64,000 nucleotides of DNA, from assembly GCA_040274765.1 (NCBI GenBank), contig JBEMAY010000003.1, positions 1-64,000 of the forward strand. Reading direction: 5' to 3'. The stretch comes from Psychrobacillus sp040274765 (GTDB taxonomy: Bacteria > Bacillota > Bacilli > Bacillales_A > Planococcaceae). Positions within the stretch are counted from its first letter, which is position 1. The number at the start of each line of letters is the position of its first letter. The notes beneath the pieces are model-generated. The model ran no database searches, was not told the DNA's origin, and worked only from the letters and a program-made list of their open reading frames with translations. Positions 24,788-32,335 of the stretch are shown here, in pieces. Made by a program: the position numbers and the translations under genes.

Positions 24788-25519
24788 ATGGTTAAAGAAC
24801 TATTACGAGCACATGCTTCTGTTAGAAAATATAAAGACTATAAGTTGCCGAGAGAAGAAGTAGTTGAGCTTATCGAAACAGCACAGCATGCAGCTAGTTC
24901 CCACTTTGTACAAGCGTACAGTGTTATCTGGGTTTCTGATGAAGAGAAAAGAGAAGAATTAGGTAGACTATCCAAAAATCCTACTCAGTTTGCTACTGCA
25001 GGAGCAGCTCTCTTAATGTGTGCAGACTTCAACCGATTACAAGCCGCTGGTAAAATTCAAGAAAAAGAAATAACCATTGATACGGTTGAAAATGTAATTG
25101 TAGGAACAGTAGACGTTGCCCTGTTCGCTCAAAATCTTGTTATTGCAGCGGAAGACAAGGGCTATGGGATCTGCTACATAGGTGGGGTTAGAAACGCATT
25201 AGAGGAAATCAGTGCTTTGTTTAATCTACCAGAAGGGGTATTTCCACTTTTTGCGGTAACATTAGGGGTGCCTGACCAACAAAATGAAGTGAAGCCACGT
25301 TTACCAGTGGAGGCTATTCTTCATGAAAATAATTATAACTCTGATAAGTACGAAGAGCTGTTGAAAGAATATGATGAAACGATGAAGGAGTATTACTTGA
25401 GTCGGGGATCTAACCAAAAAGTGTCTACTTGGACAAGCCAAATGGCGGACTTCTTAGAAAGTCCTCGGAGACTTCATTTAAGAGATTTCTTAGCAAGTAA
25501 AGGATTTAACTTAAAATAA
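24788..25519 (+). CDS. nfrA: NfrA-like NADPH-dependent FMN oxidoreductase/nitroreductase
   Basis: A 243-residue nitroreductase-family flavoprotein. The N-terminus LLRAHASVRKYKD and the segment HAASSHFVQAYSVIWV are FMN-contact regions; GYGICYIGGVRN and LFAVTLGVPDQ are conserved in NfrA. These enzymes reduce nitroaromatics, quinones or FMN with NADPH. The length and C-terminus (WTSQMADFLESPRRLHLRDFL) match Bacillus NfrA1. The ATG is preceded by GAAAGAAGGAATACG. TATACT at 24748-24753 is a likely -10 box. It is monocistronic with a strong terminator. Confidence 0.88.
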   Translation: MVKELLRAHASVRKYKDYKLPREEVVELIETAQHAASSHFVQAYSVIWVSDEEKREELGRLSKNPTQFATAGAALLMCADFNRLQAAGKIQEKEITIDTVENVIVGTVDVALFAQNLVIAAEDKGYGICYIGGVRNALEEISALFNLPEGVFPLFAVTLGVPDQQNEVKPRLPVEAILHENNYNSDKYEELLKEYDETMKEYYLSRGSNQKVSTWTSQMADFLESPRRLHLRDFLASKGFNLK

Positions 25520-25526
25520 GTGAAAT

Positions 25527-25565
25527 AAAAAGAGGGTTCCGTCATTTATTCGGGACCCTCTTTTT
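25527..25565. terminator. Bidirectional terminator after nfrA
   Basis: aaaaagagggt(tcc)/(ggg)accctcttttt stem, 11-base loop, A and T runs both sides. Confidence 0.92.
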
Positions 25566-25571
25566 AGCTAT

Positions 25572-26663
25572 TTACTGGGTAAAAAAGTTTTCGGTATAGT
25601 AGGGAGTAGCATTATCATTAAAAGCAGTTCCGACTCCTAAGTTTCTATAATTAGGACTTAGGATATTTTTTCGGTGACCGAGTGAATTCATTAGTCCCTC
25701 ATGGGCAAAAATACTGCTGCTCTGGCCGTATGCTAAATTTTCACCAGCATAGGTAAAGCGAAGACCATCCTGCTCCATGCGCTCAAAGGGGGTTAGCCCT
25801 TGCAAATTATCATGACTAAAATAATTATGAACTGCCATATCCTCACTATGTTTCCGTGCTGTGTTACTTACCGATTCATCGTATGTGAGGATAGGTAAAC
25901 CGCGGATTGCACGAGCAGCATTGGTTAAATCGAAAAGCTGATATTCAAATCCTTTTTTCAGCTCCTCGGAAGGCTCGCCAAAGGTCTTTTTATGATTTTT
26001 TTCTACGGATTCCTCAACAATTTGAATGGCTGTAATTGTACTGTTCTCGTGTATATCGTAAAAAAATGTAACGTAGTTATTATTGACTAAAAATAAATCA
26101 TATTCACCAGACTCTGGGAGTAGATAGACAATGTTACCCTTTTTTAAACGCTTAATGGGTTCGCCCAAAGCCTCAAGCACCTGATCTCTTTTACTATCCA
26201 TAGTCAATCCTAGGAACATGGAGTTAGAAGGCTGATTGGTAAACATTGCATTTACCTTGTTCTGAGAATCATAAGAAACCATCATAAAATCTTGGTAGTT
26301 TTCATGGTGAGTATGCCAAACTAACCCGTATTCGTTTAGGCTAACTCTTTGTGCTTTTCCATATATTGTTTCAATCTCGCTTTTTTTCATACCCATTTTT
26401 ATCTGATCTAGCTCAATGCCAGCATCAGAAAGAGGGATATTCGTTTTAGTTGGTGATGAAGTATTGCTAGATTTCATCTCTTGCCAGTAAGCCTTCGCTT
26501 CATTCAGATACTGACCAACCTCCATAGACTCTATCCATTCATCTACAGGCTGAAGAAAAGAAAGATCAACATATTCAGTTGTATATTCCTCCCACAAAGG
26601 TCTGGAGAAGAAAATGGCTACTAACAAAAGAAGAAACCAGCCTACTTTTCTCACACGTTTCAC
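25572..26663 (-). CDS. CAP/SCP-domain secreted or membrane protein (YlbC-like)
   Basis: A 363-residue protein. It has an N-terminal membrane anchor (about 8-22), a CAP-associated middle domain (about 80-225; GIELDQIKMGMKKSEIETIYG and a second similar LGLTMDSKRDQVLEALGEP repeat) and a C-terminal CAP domain. CAP motifs are LPILTYDESVSNTARKHSEDM, NYFSHDNLQGLTPFERM, YAGENLAYG and GLMNSLGHRKNIL, with His and Glu positions kept. The architecture matches B. subtilis YlbC, whose function is unknown. The start is GTG at 26663, or a second GTG three codons inside with better spacing. It follows sodC by only 8 bases, so they are probably co-transcribed. Confidence 0.85.
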   Translation of the reverse strand: MKRVRKVGWFLLLLVAIFFSRPLWEEYTTEYVDLSFLQPVDEWIESMEVGQYLNEAKAYWQEMKSSNTSSPTKTNIPLSDAGIELDQIKMGMKKSEIETIYGKAQRVSLNEYGLVWHTHHENYQDFMMVSYDSQNKVNAMFTNQPSNSMFLGLTMDSKRDQVLEALGEPIKRLKKGNIVYLLPESGEYDLFLVNNNYVTFFYDIHENSTITAIQIVEESVEKNHKKTFGEPSEELKKGFEYQLFDLTNAARAIRGLPILTYDESVSNTARKHSEDMAVHNYFSHDNLQGLTPFERMEQDGLRFTYAGENLAYGQSSSIFAHEGLMNSLGHRKNILSPNYRNLGVGTAFNDNATPYYTENFFTQ

Positions 26664-26671
26664 ACTCCAAC

Positions 26672-27208
26672 TTATTTCTTAATTTCCCCACATACAATTC
26701 TTTTGCCTGAATTACCTGCAGGATCTGTTTTATAATCATCGGCACTTTCATGAATAACAATAGCACTACCATCAGCATCTAACAAAGAATTGCTTTTCCC
26801 TTCGGTTAATACTACAGCGGGTGAAATAGTTTCTAGTTCAACAGTTCCATCCTTGTCTATTTCAATATTTGGTAGATCTCCGGCATGATATCCTTTATGA
26901 TTTTGAAATCCATGCTCTTTTCCAGTAGGGTTAAAATGGCTTCCAGCGGATTCAAACGTTGGTTTTTCACAGCTAGCCGTCTCGTGAAAATGAATGGCCT
27001 TGACTCCAGGAGTTAATCCTTCTGCTTTCAACAAAATGTGGGTCCCCTTGGAGGTTTCTGAGAGTGTTACAGTTCCTACTTGTTTACCTTCGGAATTCAT
27101 CAATGAAACATCTATCATTTCACCTTTATCTGCATCAACTGAAGAAAAGCTGCACCCTGCCAATAAAATGCTAGTAAGTACTAAAGTACCTGTAATATGT
27201 TTATACAC
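26672..27208 (-). CDS. sodC: Cu/Zn superoxide dismutase lipoprotein
   Basis: A 178-residue protein with a signal peptide ending in LLAGC (about 15-19), so it is a lipoprotein outside the membrane. Metal ligands of Cu/Zn SOD can be assigned: His-x-His in AIHFHETASC, the bridging His in AGSHFNP, His in the KEHGFQNHKGYHAGDLPN zinc loop together with its Asp, and the last Cu His in IVIHESADDY. The disulfide Cys pair (ASCEK and RIVCGE) and a Arg near the C-terminus are present. Expected reaction: superoxide dismutation. B. subtilis YojM is known to lack one Cu ligand; this protein seems to keep the complete set. Confidence 0.9.
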   Translation of the reverse strand: MYKHITGTLVLTSILLAGCSFSSVDADKGEMIDVSLMNSEGKQVGTVTLSETSKGTHILLKAEGLTPGVKAIHFHETASCEKPTFESAGSHFNPTGKEHGFQNHKGYHAGDLPNIEIDKDGTVELETISPAVVLTEGKSNSLLDADGSAIVIHESADDYKTDPAGNSGKRIVCGEIKK

Positions 27209-27288
27209 TTATGTCCCTCCTAATTTTACATTTTTAAGTCCACATAAGTCTTACCAAATATAGGGTTTATATACATCTATTTAAATAA

Positions 27289-27326
27289 AAAAGCACAATG
27301 CAGGCTACATACTGCATTGTGCTTTT
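27289..27326. terminator. Terminator downstream of the MFS gene (minus strand)
   Basis: aaaagcacaatgcag/ctgcattgtgctttt perfect 15-bp stem with 8-base loop. It ends the MarR-MFS transcript before sodC. Confidence 0.92.
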
Positions 27327-27385
27327 ATAGAAAGATGAAACGGATTAGCTGAGAATAAAGTGTTTGTCCCACAAAAGAATAGCGC

Positions 27386-28561
27386 TTAGCGATGAAGGTT
27401 TGCTCTCAATCGCTTCATTTGCATTAAGAATACAATTAAAGTCAAGCCAACAATACCGCTAGATAGCATATAAAGCCCTTGATACCCAAGTTTAGATGCA
27501 ACAATCCCGAGGATAAAAGAACCTATAGCAATACCAGTATCGAACAATGTAAAGAAGGTAGCTGTTGCATAGCCACTTCTCTCATGAGTAGTAGACTGAA
27601 TAGCTAATGTTTGGAAGCTAGGGACAATCGCTCCATATCCTAAACCAATAAAAGCACCAGACAACAAGAAGATAAAGGGACTATCCATAAATGCTAACAA
27701 AATAAGTCCAAACATAAATAAAACTAATCCAGGTATTATTATGTATCTTGGTCCTTTTTCATCAAAAATTCTTCCGGTAAATGGTCTACTTACAAGCATC
27801 ACAATGGCAAAAACTGCAAAGAAGCTACTAGTTAGATACAACAAATCTTTTTGTTGGGAGTATATAGAAAGATAAGATAGAATGCTTGCATACGAAAAAG
27901 CGACTAAGCTCCCGATTAATGCGATTGGTAAAGATTTCTTTTCAAAAAGATCATTTAAAGTCATTTTTGCTCTGACAGGTGGGACGGCTGGCTGTTTCTC
28001 AGGTGGAATGGATAATGCCGTTAAAGCACCAATTAGTAAAAGTATACTCATGGCGATGAAGAAAGTATCATATGAGAAATACTGAACAATCGTCAAAGCG
28101 ATGAATGGACCTACTACAACCGCTAAGTTTGTAGACATAGTAAAGTATCCCAGTCCCGCGCCACGTCTAGAAGGTGGAATATTATCTGCCGCTAGGGAGC
28201 CACTGGCTGTTGTAGCAATGCTAAACCAAATACCTTGGACAAAGCGCAAAATAAGCAATATGCTAAAAGGTTCTATGAAGTAATACATAACTGTGCAAAT
28301 TAAGTATAAAAATAAACTGATCCATAGCATCTTTCTTTTACCAGCTAAATCTAAAAGCTTACCGGTAAACGGACGCATCATAATTGCAGAAATTAAAAAA
28401 ATGGTCATTAGTAAACCGGCATCTTCATCCGAACGCTCTAATACATCTGTAGCGTAAAGAGGAAGAACAGTTACTAAGCCATAGAAGATGATAAATATGG
28501 AGAAGTTTGTACTGAACAAACTGATAAAAGGTTTAGTCCATATTGGTTCCTTGTTAGTCAA
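27386..28561 (-). CDS. MFS transporter, YwoG-like
   Basis: A 391-residue protein with 12 predicted membrane helices. Motif A is visible in the 2-3 loop as MMRPFTGKLLDLAGKRKML and repeated in the second half as VSRPFTGRIFDEKGPRYI. It is preceded by a MarR regulator gene with only 6 bases between them, the same pairing as B. subtilis ywoH-ywoG. It is probably a drug or siderophore-type exporter, with the substrate unknown. Confidence 0.85.
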   Translation of the reverse strand: MTNKEPIWTKPFISLFSTNFSIFIIFYGLVTVLPLYATDVLERSDEDAGLLMTIFLISAIMMRPFTGKLLDLAGKRKMLWISLFLYLICTVMYYFIEPFSILLILRFVQGIWFSIATTASGSLAADNIPPSRRGAGLGYFTMSTNLAVVVGPFIALTIVQYFSYDTFFIAMSILLLIGALTALSIPPEKQPAVPPVRAKMTLNDLFEKKSLPIALIGSLVAFSYASILSYLSIYSQQKDLLYLTSSFFAVFAIVMLVSRPFTGRIFDEKGPRYIIIPGLVLFMFGLILLAFMDSPFIFLLSGAFIGLGYGAIVPSFQTLAIQSTTHERSGYATATFFTLFDTGIAIGSFILGIVASKLGYQGLYMLSSGIVGLTLIVFLMQMKRLRANLHR

Positions 28562-28567
28562 AAAACA

Positions 28568-28972
28568 TTACTCCTTATTAATTTTTTTTAACAACTCCAT
28601 TAAAAGCTGTTGGTCTTCTTGAGATAAGTCAGAAATCATTTCATTTTCAAAAATATTCATAGAATTTTCGATAGAAGGAAATGTTTCTAATGCTTTAGCT
28701 GAAAGTCTTACTATTTTTTCACGACGGTCTTTTCCAGCCTTTATGTCTAGCCAACCTAAAACAGCCAATCGATTGACTGTGCGAGTGATCGTAGGGGCTT
28801 CCACATTTAAATACTTCCAAATTTGAGTCAGTGTCATTTCATTATGTCGATAGACACAATTTAAGACAGACCATTGAGATGAATAAAGATTATAATCCTT
28901 TAGCGTTTTGTTTACCTCATACGATAAATAACGAGTTTTTTGGAAAAGCTCGTGAATAAGTGGATTTGTCAT
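28568..28972 (-). CDS. MarR-family transcriptional regulator, YwoH-like
   Basis: A 134-residue winged-helix protein. The helix-turn-helix is MTLTQIWKYLNVEAPTITRTVNRL (split: MTLTQIWKYLNV and EAPTITRTVNRL, about 46-70), and the wing contains the family DRREKIVRLS. It likely represses the downstream MFS gene with which it forms an operon, and is probably autoregulated through the dyad just upstream of its start. Confidence 0.9.
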   Translation of the reverse strand: MTNPLIHELFQKTRYLSYEVNKTLKDYNLYSSQWSVLNCVYRHNEMTLTQIWKYLNVEAPTITRTVNRLAVLGWLDIKAGKDRREKIVRLSAKALETFPSIENSMNIFENEMISDLSQEDQQLLMELLKKINKE

Positions 28973-28995
28973 CTTATAGCTCCTAACAAATTATT

Positions 28996-29010
28996 TAACT
29001 AGCTAAGTTT
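28996..29010 (-). promoter_or_regulatory. Candidate MarR operator
   Basis: aactagctaagtt is a near-palindrome centred on TAGCTA, about 25-35 bases before the MarR start. Position and symmetry suit autoregulation; no consensus was available for checking. Confidence 0.35.
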
Positions 29011-29061
29011 TAGTTTAATACTCCTTACATAGTCTGTAAAGGAATACATGGTTAAAGAATA

Positions 29062-29088
29062 AAAAAAGCCGAGAATACTCGGCTTTTT
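29062..29088. terminator. Terminator of the collagen-like gene
   Basis: agccgag/ctcggct stem, loop aata, long A-run and T-run. It lies at the 3' end of the minus-strand gene, and the right arm touches its stop codon region. Confidence 0.88.
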
Positions 29089-29611
29089 AGAAGCATTGAA
29101 AAGATGTTACTCTTCCAAGATCTGTACCATAGAAGGTCCAACGAAAGCCATTCCAACGAAAACCAGAGACCGAATTTCTTCCTACGTAGGTTGGATAAAT
29201 CCAAAATCCTCTACCATTGTTTAACCAAATATAAGTGTTGCGGAATAAGCAATTTCTAATAGAACCAGGGTCAACTGCAAATACGCCTACATCCTGTCTT
29301 TGTTGAGGAATAAACGAGGGAGGGGGGCTAGTAGGAGGCCCTCCTTGTGTATTTTGCCCAGGCGGCCTTCCTGGTGTGCCAGGAGTTTGCCCACCCCCTG
29401 GTGGTCTATTTGGAAATCCAGGACTCCCTGGCGAGCCTGGAAATCCTGGTGAACCTGGAGAACCAGGGAAGCCTGGTATTCCTGGTATTCCTGGAAAGCC
29501 ACCTTGCCCGCCTGGTGGTCTACCTGGACTTCCAGGTCCTCCGGGTCCTCCTGGTGGTCTACCCGGAAGCCCGCCGGGGAATAAACCCGGAAAATTAAAT
29601 TGATTCGTCAA
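29087..29611 (-). CDS. Collagen-like Gly-Pro-rich protein with conserved C-terminal domain
   Basis: A 174-residue protein. Residues about 8-100 are low-complexity Gly/Pro repeats, with runs of Gly-x-Pro-like triplets (FPGIPGIPGFPG, SPGSPGFPG). Residues about 105-174 form a compact aromatic domain with GSIRNCLFRNTYIWLNNGRG, IYPTYVGRNSVSGFRW and a final SFQCF, containing two Cys. There is no signal peptide. The sense is supported by the TTG start after AGAAGGAGG; the long frames on the other strand are composition shadows. I guess a spore-surface or coat role, as catatacta at 29649-29641 matches a sigma-K -10 pattern, but this is inference. Confidence 0.75.
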   Translation of the reverse strand: MTNQFNFPGLFPGGLPGRPPGGPGGPGSPGRPPGGQGGFPGIPGIPGFPGSPGSPGFPGSPGSPGFPNRPPGGGQTPGTPGRPPGQNTQGGPPTSPPPSFIPQQRQDVGVFAVDPGSIRNCLFRNTYIWLNNGRGFWIYPTYVGRNSVSGFRWNGFRWTFYGTDLGRVTSFQCF

Positions 29612-29620
29612 AATAATATC

Positions 29621-29658
29621 CTCCTTCTACTTAGTCGAGTTAGTATATGTAGAAGGAG
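29621..29658 (-). promoter_or_regulatory. Inverted repeat containing the collagen-like gene's ribosome site
   Basis: ctccttctac (29621-29630) and gtagaaggag (29649-29658) are perfect 10-bp complements. On the minus strand the second arm carries AGAAGGAG, the ribosome site, and the loop carries CATATACTA, a sigma-K-like -10. Depending on the transcript start the arm could mask the ribosome site. Confidence 0.6.
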
Positions 29659-29672
29659 CTTTTATGGCACGG

Positions 29673-30845
29673 CTACTTAATGTAAGTTAAAGCCTTATTT
29701 AAGAGCTCTGTGCTAGAGAGCGATGCTTCGCCTCCACCTTGGGCAAGTGTATCGTTTCCTCCACCCTTACCATTAATTAGAGGAAGTACCTGTAAAAGCA
29801 ATGCTTTCATACTCTCTTCTCTATTTGTACCACGGGCAGCTACGATTTGAAGCTTTTCTTCATTGTGTGAAACTAACACACATAGGGAGGAAGGGGATTC
29901 CTCTACAAGGAAGCGAACAAGCCTTTGGAGGTCCTGAATAGTTCTATTTTCAAAAGTAACAGCTACTATATCGTTAATAGATTGTTTTAATAACTCCTTG
30001 GCTTCGAACTTTAAAAGCTCCTGTTTGTGCTCATTTAAAAGTTTTTCTAAAGTTTTGTTAGTATGCAATAGGTTATTTGCGGCATCGACTAGCTTTTCCT
30101 CTGGTGAACTCAGCGTGCTAATTAGGTTAAGTAATACATTCTGCTTACGGTCAAGTTGTGTTAGCACTCTTTTACCGCAGACAAATTCCACTCGAATATG
30201 CCGTTTTTGTTTCTCTGTCTGGAGGATTTTAATGGAACCTACTTGTCCAGTCGAAGATGGATGAGTGCCACCGCAAGCGTTGTAATCGAAATCAGGAATA
30301 ATGACTAATCGGATATCTTCCTTAATACTAGTTGCTTTACGTAATTTGTACTGAGCGAGCTCATCTTCTGTTACCCACTTTGTTTCAATAGCGCGGTTTT
30401 CAAGAATTATTTGATTAGCTAATTCTTCGGCTTTTTTTAATTGCTCCGCAGTAACTTCGGTAGTATCTAAATCTATTGTTGCAGTTTCTTTACCAAGGTG
30501 GAAGCTTACTGTTTGCATTTGGAAAAGCTCCGCAAAGACTGCAGATAGGATGTGCTGACCGGCATGCTGCTGCATATGGTCGAAACGTCTCAGCCAGTTA
30601 ATACTTCCCTTTACATCTATGGACTGAGAATCTAATGGCTCAGCTAGAAAATGTCTTAGTTCTCCATCTATAACCTCTACGTTGACTACGGAAATACCAT
30701 TTAGGCTTCCAGTATCACATGGCTGTCCGCCTCCAGTAGGATAGAAAGCTGTTTCTGAAATTATTACATATTCAGGTTCTTTTTTTATGATAGAGGCAGT
30801 AAAAGTAGTTAGGTAAGGATCTTCGTAATATAATTTTTTAGTCAT
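29673..30845 (-). CDS. Alanyl-tRNA editing protein AlaX (long form)
   Basis: A 390-residue stand-alone editing protein related to the AlaRS C-terminal part. It hydrolyses Ser-tRNA(Ala) or Gly-tRNA(Ala). The N-terminal part has FYPTGGGQPCDTG. The zinc-binding editing core shows HAGQH (HxxxH) and CGGTHPS (CxxxH). A coiled region and a DHHA1-type C-terminal domain ending in GKGGGNDTLAQGGG follow. This is the large AlaX form with DHHA1. It is apparently monocistronic; 60 bases separate it from the collagen-like gene downstream. Confidence 0.92.
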   Translation of the reverse strand: MTKKLYYEDPYLTTFTASIIKKEPEYVIISETAFYPTGGGQPCDTGSLNGISVVNVEVIDGELRHFLAEPLDSQSIDVKGSINWLRRFDHMQQHAGQHILSAVFAELFQMQTVSFHLGKETATIDLDTTEVTAEQLKKAEELANQIILENRAIETKWVTEDELAQYKLRKATSIKEDIRLVIIPDFDYNACGGTHPSSTGQVGSIKILQTEKQKRHIRVEFVCGKRVLTQLDRKQNVLLNLISTLSSPEEKLVDAANNLLHTNKTLEKLLNEHKQELLKFEAKELLKQSINDIVAVTFENRTIQDLQRLVRFLVEESPSSLCVLVSHNEEKLQIVAARGTNREESMKALLLQVLPLINGKGGGNDTLAQGGGEASLSSTELLNKALTYIK

Positions 30846-31070
30846 TTCATTAGCTCCCTTATGTAGGATGTCTTGAAGGTTTCATTAGCGATAGCATCCC
30901 TGTATGATTGTTCTTCTTGTCTTACTGTATACACTAATCTCTTATAAATTCTACATTCCTTCTAGTTAGTTCTGGTAACTTGAAAGAAATAGGGAAAATA
31001 TCAATAGTATTTTTAAAAACCCTTCTCTATACTAAAATTAACGAAATATTAAATAAAAGAGGAAACCAAC

Positions 31071-31514
31071 ATGAATACAACTGCTAGAGAATACTGGAAC
31101 AGTTTTTGGAAAGGCAAAGAGAATGAGCCTGAAGTCTCCGCTTGGAAATTTGGTGAAGATGCAGATACATTGGCCCAACTAGTTGTAAAACGAATAAAAA
31201 CTGCGACTTGTTCCGCTCATATACTATATGAATTAGAAAATGAGCCACTTCCACAGGTTGGTGAGTATAATATTATCTTAAATGCAAGGGATGAACCAGT
31301 TTGTATTATTAGAACAAAGGATGTCACCTTTAAACCCATGAATAGAATTTCTAAAGAATTTGCGCATGCAGAGGGTGAAGGAGACAGAAGTTATGATTAT
31401 TGGAAAAAAACACATATAAATTTTTTCACAAATGAATTAAGTAAAGTAGGTCTCCAGTTTGAAGAGGACTTATTATTAGTCTGTGAACGCTTTGAAGTTA
31501 TTGATGTTAAATAA
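31071..31514 (+). CDS. ASCH-domain protein
   Basis: A 147-residue protein with an ASCH (PUA-like beta-barrel) fold. It is identified by KRIKTATCSAHI, the central strands VGEYNIILNARDEPVCIIRT, and EFAHAEGEGDRSYDYWKKTH near the C-terminus. ASCH proteins are thought to bind RNA or act as small hydrolases; the target here is unknown. It starts 14 bases before the VOC gene with which it appears to form an operon. Confidence 0.88.
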   Translation: MNTTAREYWNSFWKGKENEPEVSAWKFGEDADTLAQLVVKRIKTATCSAHILYELENEPLPQVGEYNIILNARDEPVCIIRTKDVTFKPMNRISKEFAHAEGEGDRSYDYWKKTHINFFTNELSKVGLQFEEDLLLVCERFEVIDVK

Positions 31515-31528
31515 AAAGGGGTGCGAGT

Positions 31529-32185
31529 ATGTTTAAAACAGTAACCATGTATACAAATAAGTTGCAGGAGCTGCAAGGATTTTATGGGAATGTGCTAGAG
31601 CTCAATATTACGGAAGCAGATGACCGTTACTTTCAAGTAGAAATTGGTGAGTCTACTCTTATTTTTCAAGAATCAGAACATACTTCATTATATCATTTTG
31701 CCATTAACATCCCAGGTAACCAATACACATTAGCGAAGCTTTGGGCCAAGGAAAGGGTTATGCTAAATAGAGAAGATGGGTTGGATGATATATATTACAG
31801 CCGGTTTGACGCAGATGCATTTTACTTTGAGGATCCAGCTGGTAACGTGATCGAATTTATAGCTAGAAGACATGTAGATAAATGGAGTGATTTCAGTATT
31901 GAATCCCTGCTAAATATAAGTGAAGTAAGCATAACAACTCCTTATGTAGCACAGGTAGGCGAACAGCTTCAAAAGCTTGGTATCGCTGTGTCCGGTCACG
32001 TTCGTATTGAGCCGGAGGAGCTAAATTTTATAGGTAGAAAGGATACATTTATATTGTTGGTTCCTCCACATCGCAGATGGTATTTCTCCAGAAAGATGAG
32101 TGTTACCTCTCCAATAGATATTCATTTTACGAATGGTAAAAGAGTTACGATCAATGAAAAAGGAGAATTATCAGAGGAAGGATGA
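31529..32185 (+). CDS. VOC-superfamily (glyoxalase-like) protein
   Basis: A 218-residue protein with a paired beta-alpha-beta-beta-beta module at the N-terminus. YTNKLQELQGFYGNVLEL starts the fold, and DAFYFEDPAGNVIEFIARR is its conserved end with Glu as a metal ligand. A second, more degenerate half follows. Function is not assigned. GTG-rich upstream region contains AAAGGGGTG before the ATG at 31529. It is followed by a hairpin terminator. Confidence 0.82.
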   Translation: MFKTVTMYTNKLQELQGFYGNVLELNITEADDRYFQVEIGESTLIFQESEHTSLYHFAINIPGNQYTLAKLWAKERVMLNREDGLDDIYYSRFDADAFYFEDPAGNVIEFIARRHVDKWSDFSIESLLNISEVSITTPYVAQVGEQLQKLGIAVSGHVRIEPEELNFIGRKDTFILLVPPHRRWYFSRKMSVTSPIDIHFTNGKRVTINEKGELSEEG

Positions 32186-32187
32186 GG

Positions 32188-32220
32188 GCGGCTAGTTAAC
32201 ACTTCTAGTGTTACAGTCGC
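32188..32220 (+). terminator. Terminator after VOC gene
   Basis: Inner stem taacact/agtgtta with outer gcg/cgc, then a T-run. Confidence 0.8.
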
Positions 32221-32335
32221 TTTTTTTAGAATGTCGCTTTTTTAGGCCCCAAAGTACAACCGGTATTTAAAATTATTTACATTATAATTTTTTCTAGGGG
32301 AAAGATATATACATAAAAAGGAGGAGTGAAAACTC

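Noticed and set aside
29347..29603. Long Gly/Pro-like frames on the plus strand opposite the collagen-like gene
   Set aside because: They are composition shadows of the Gly-Pro repeats; they lack ribosome sites while the minus-strand frame has TTG after AGAAGGAGG and a conserved C-terminal domain.
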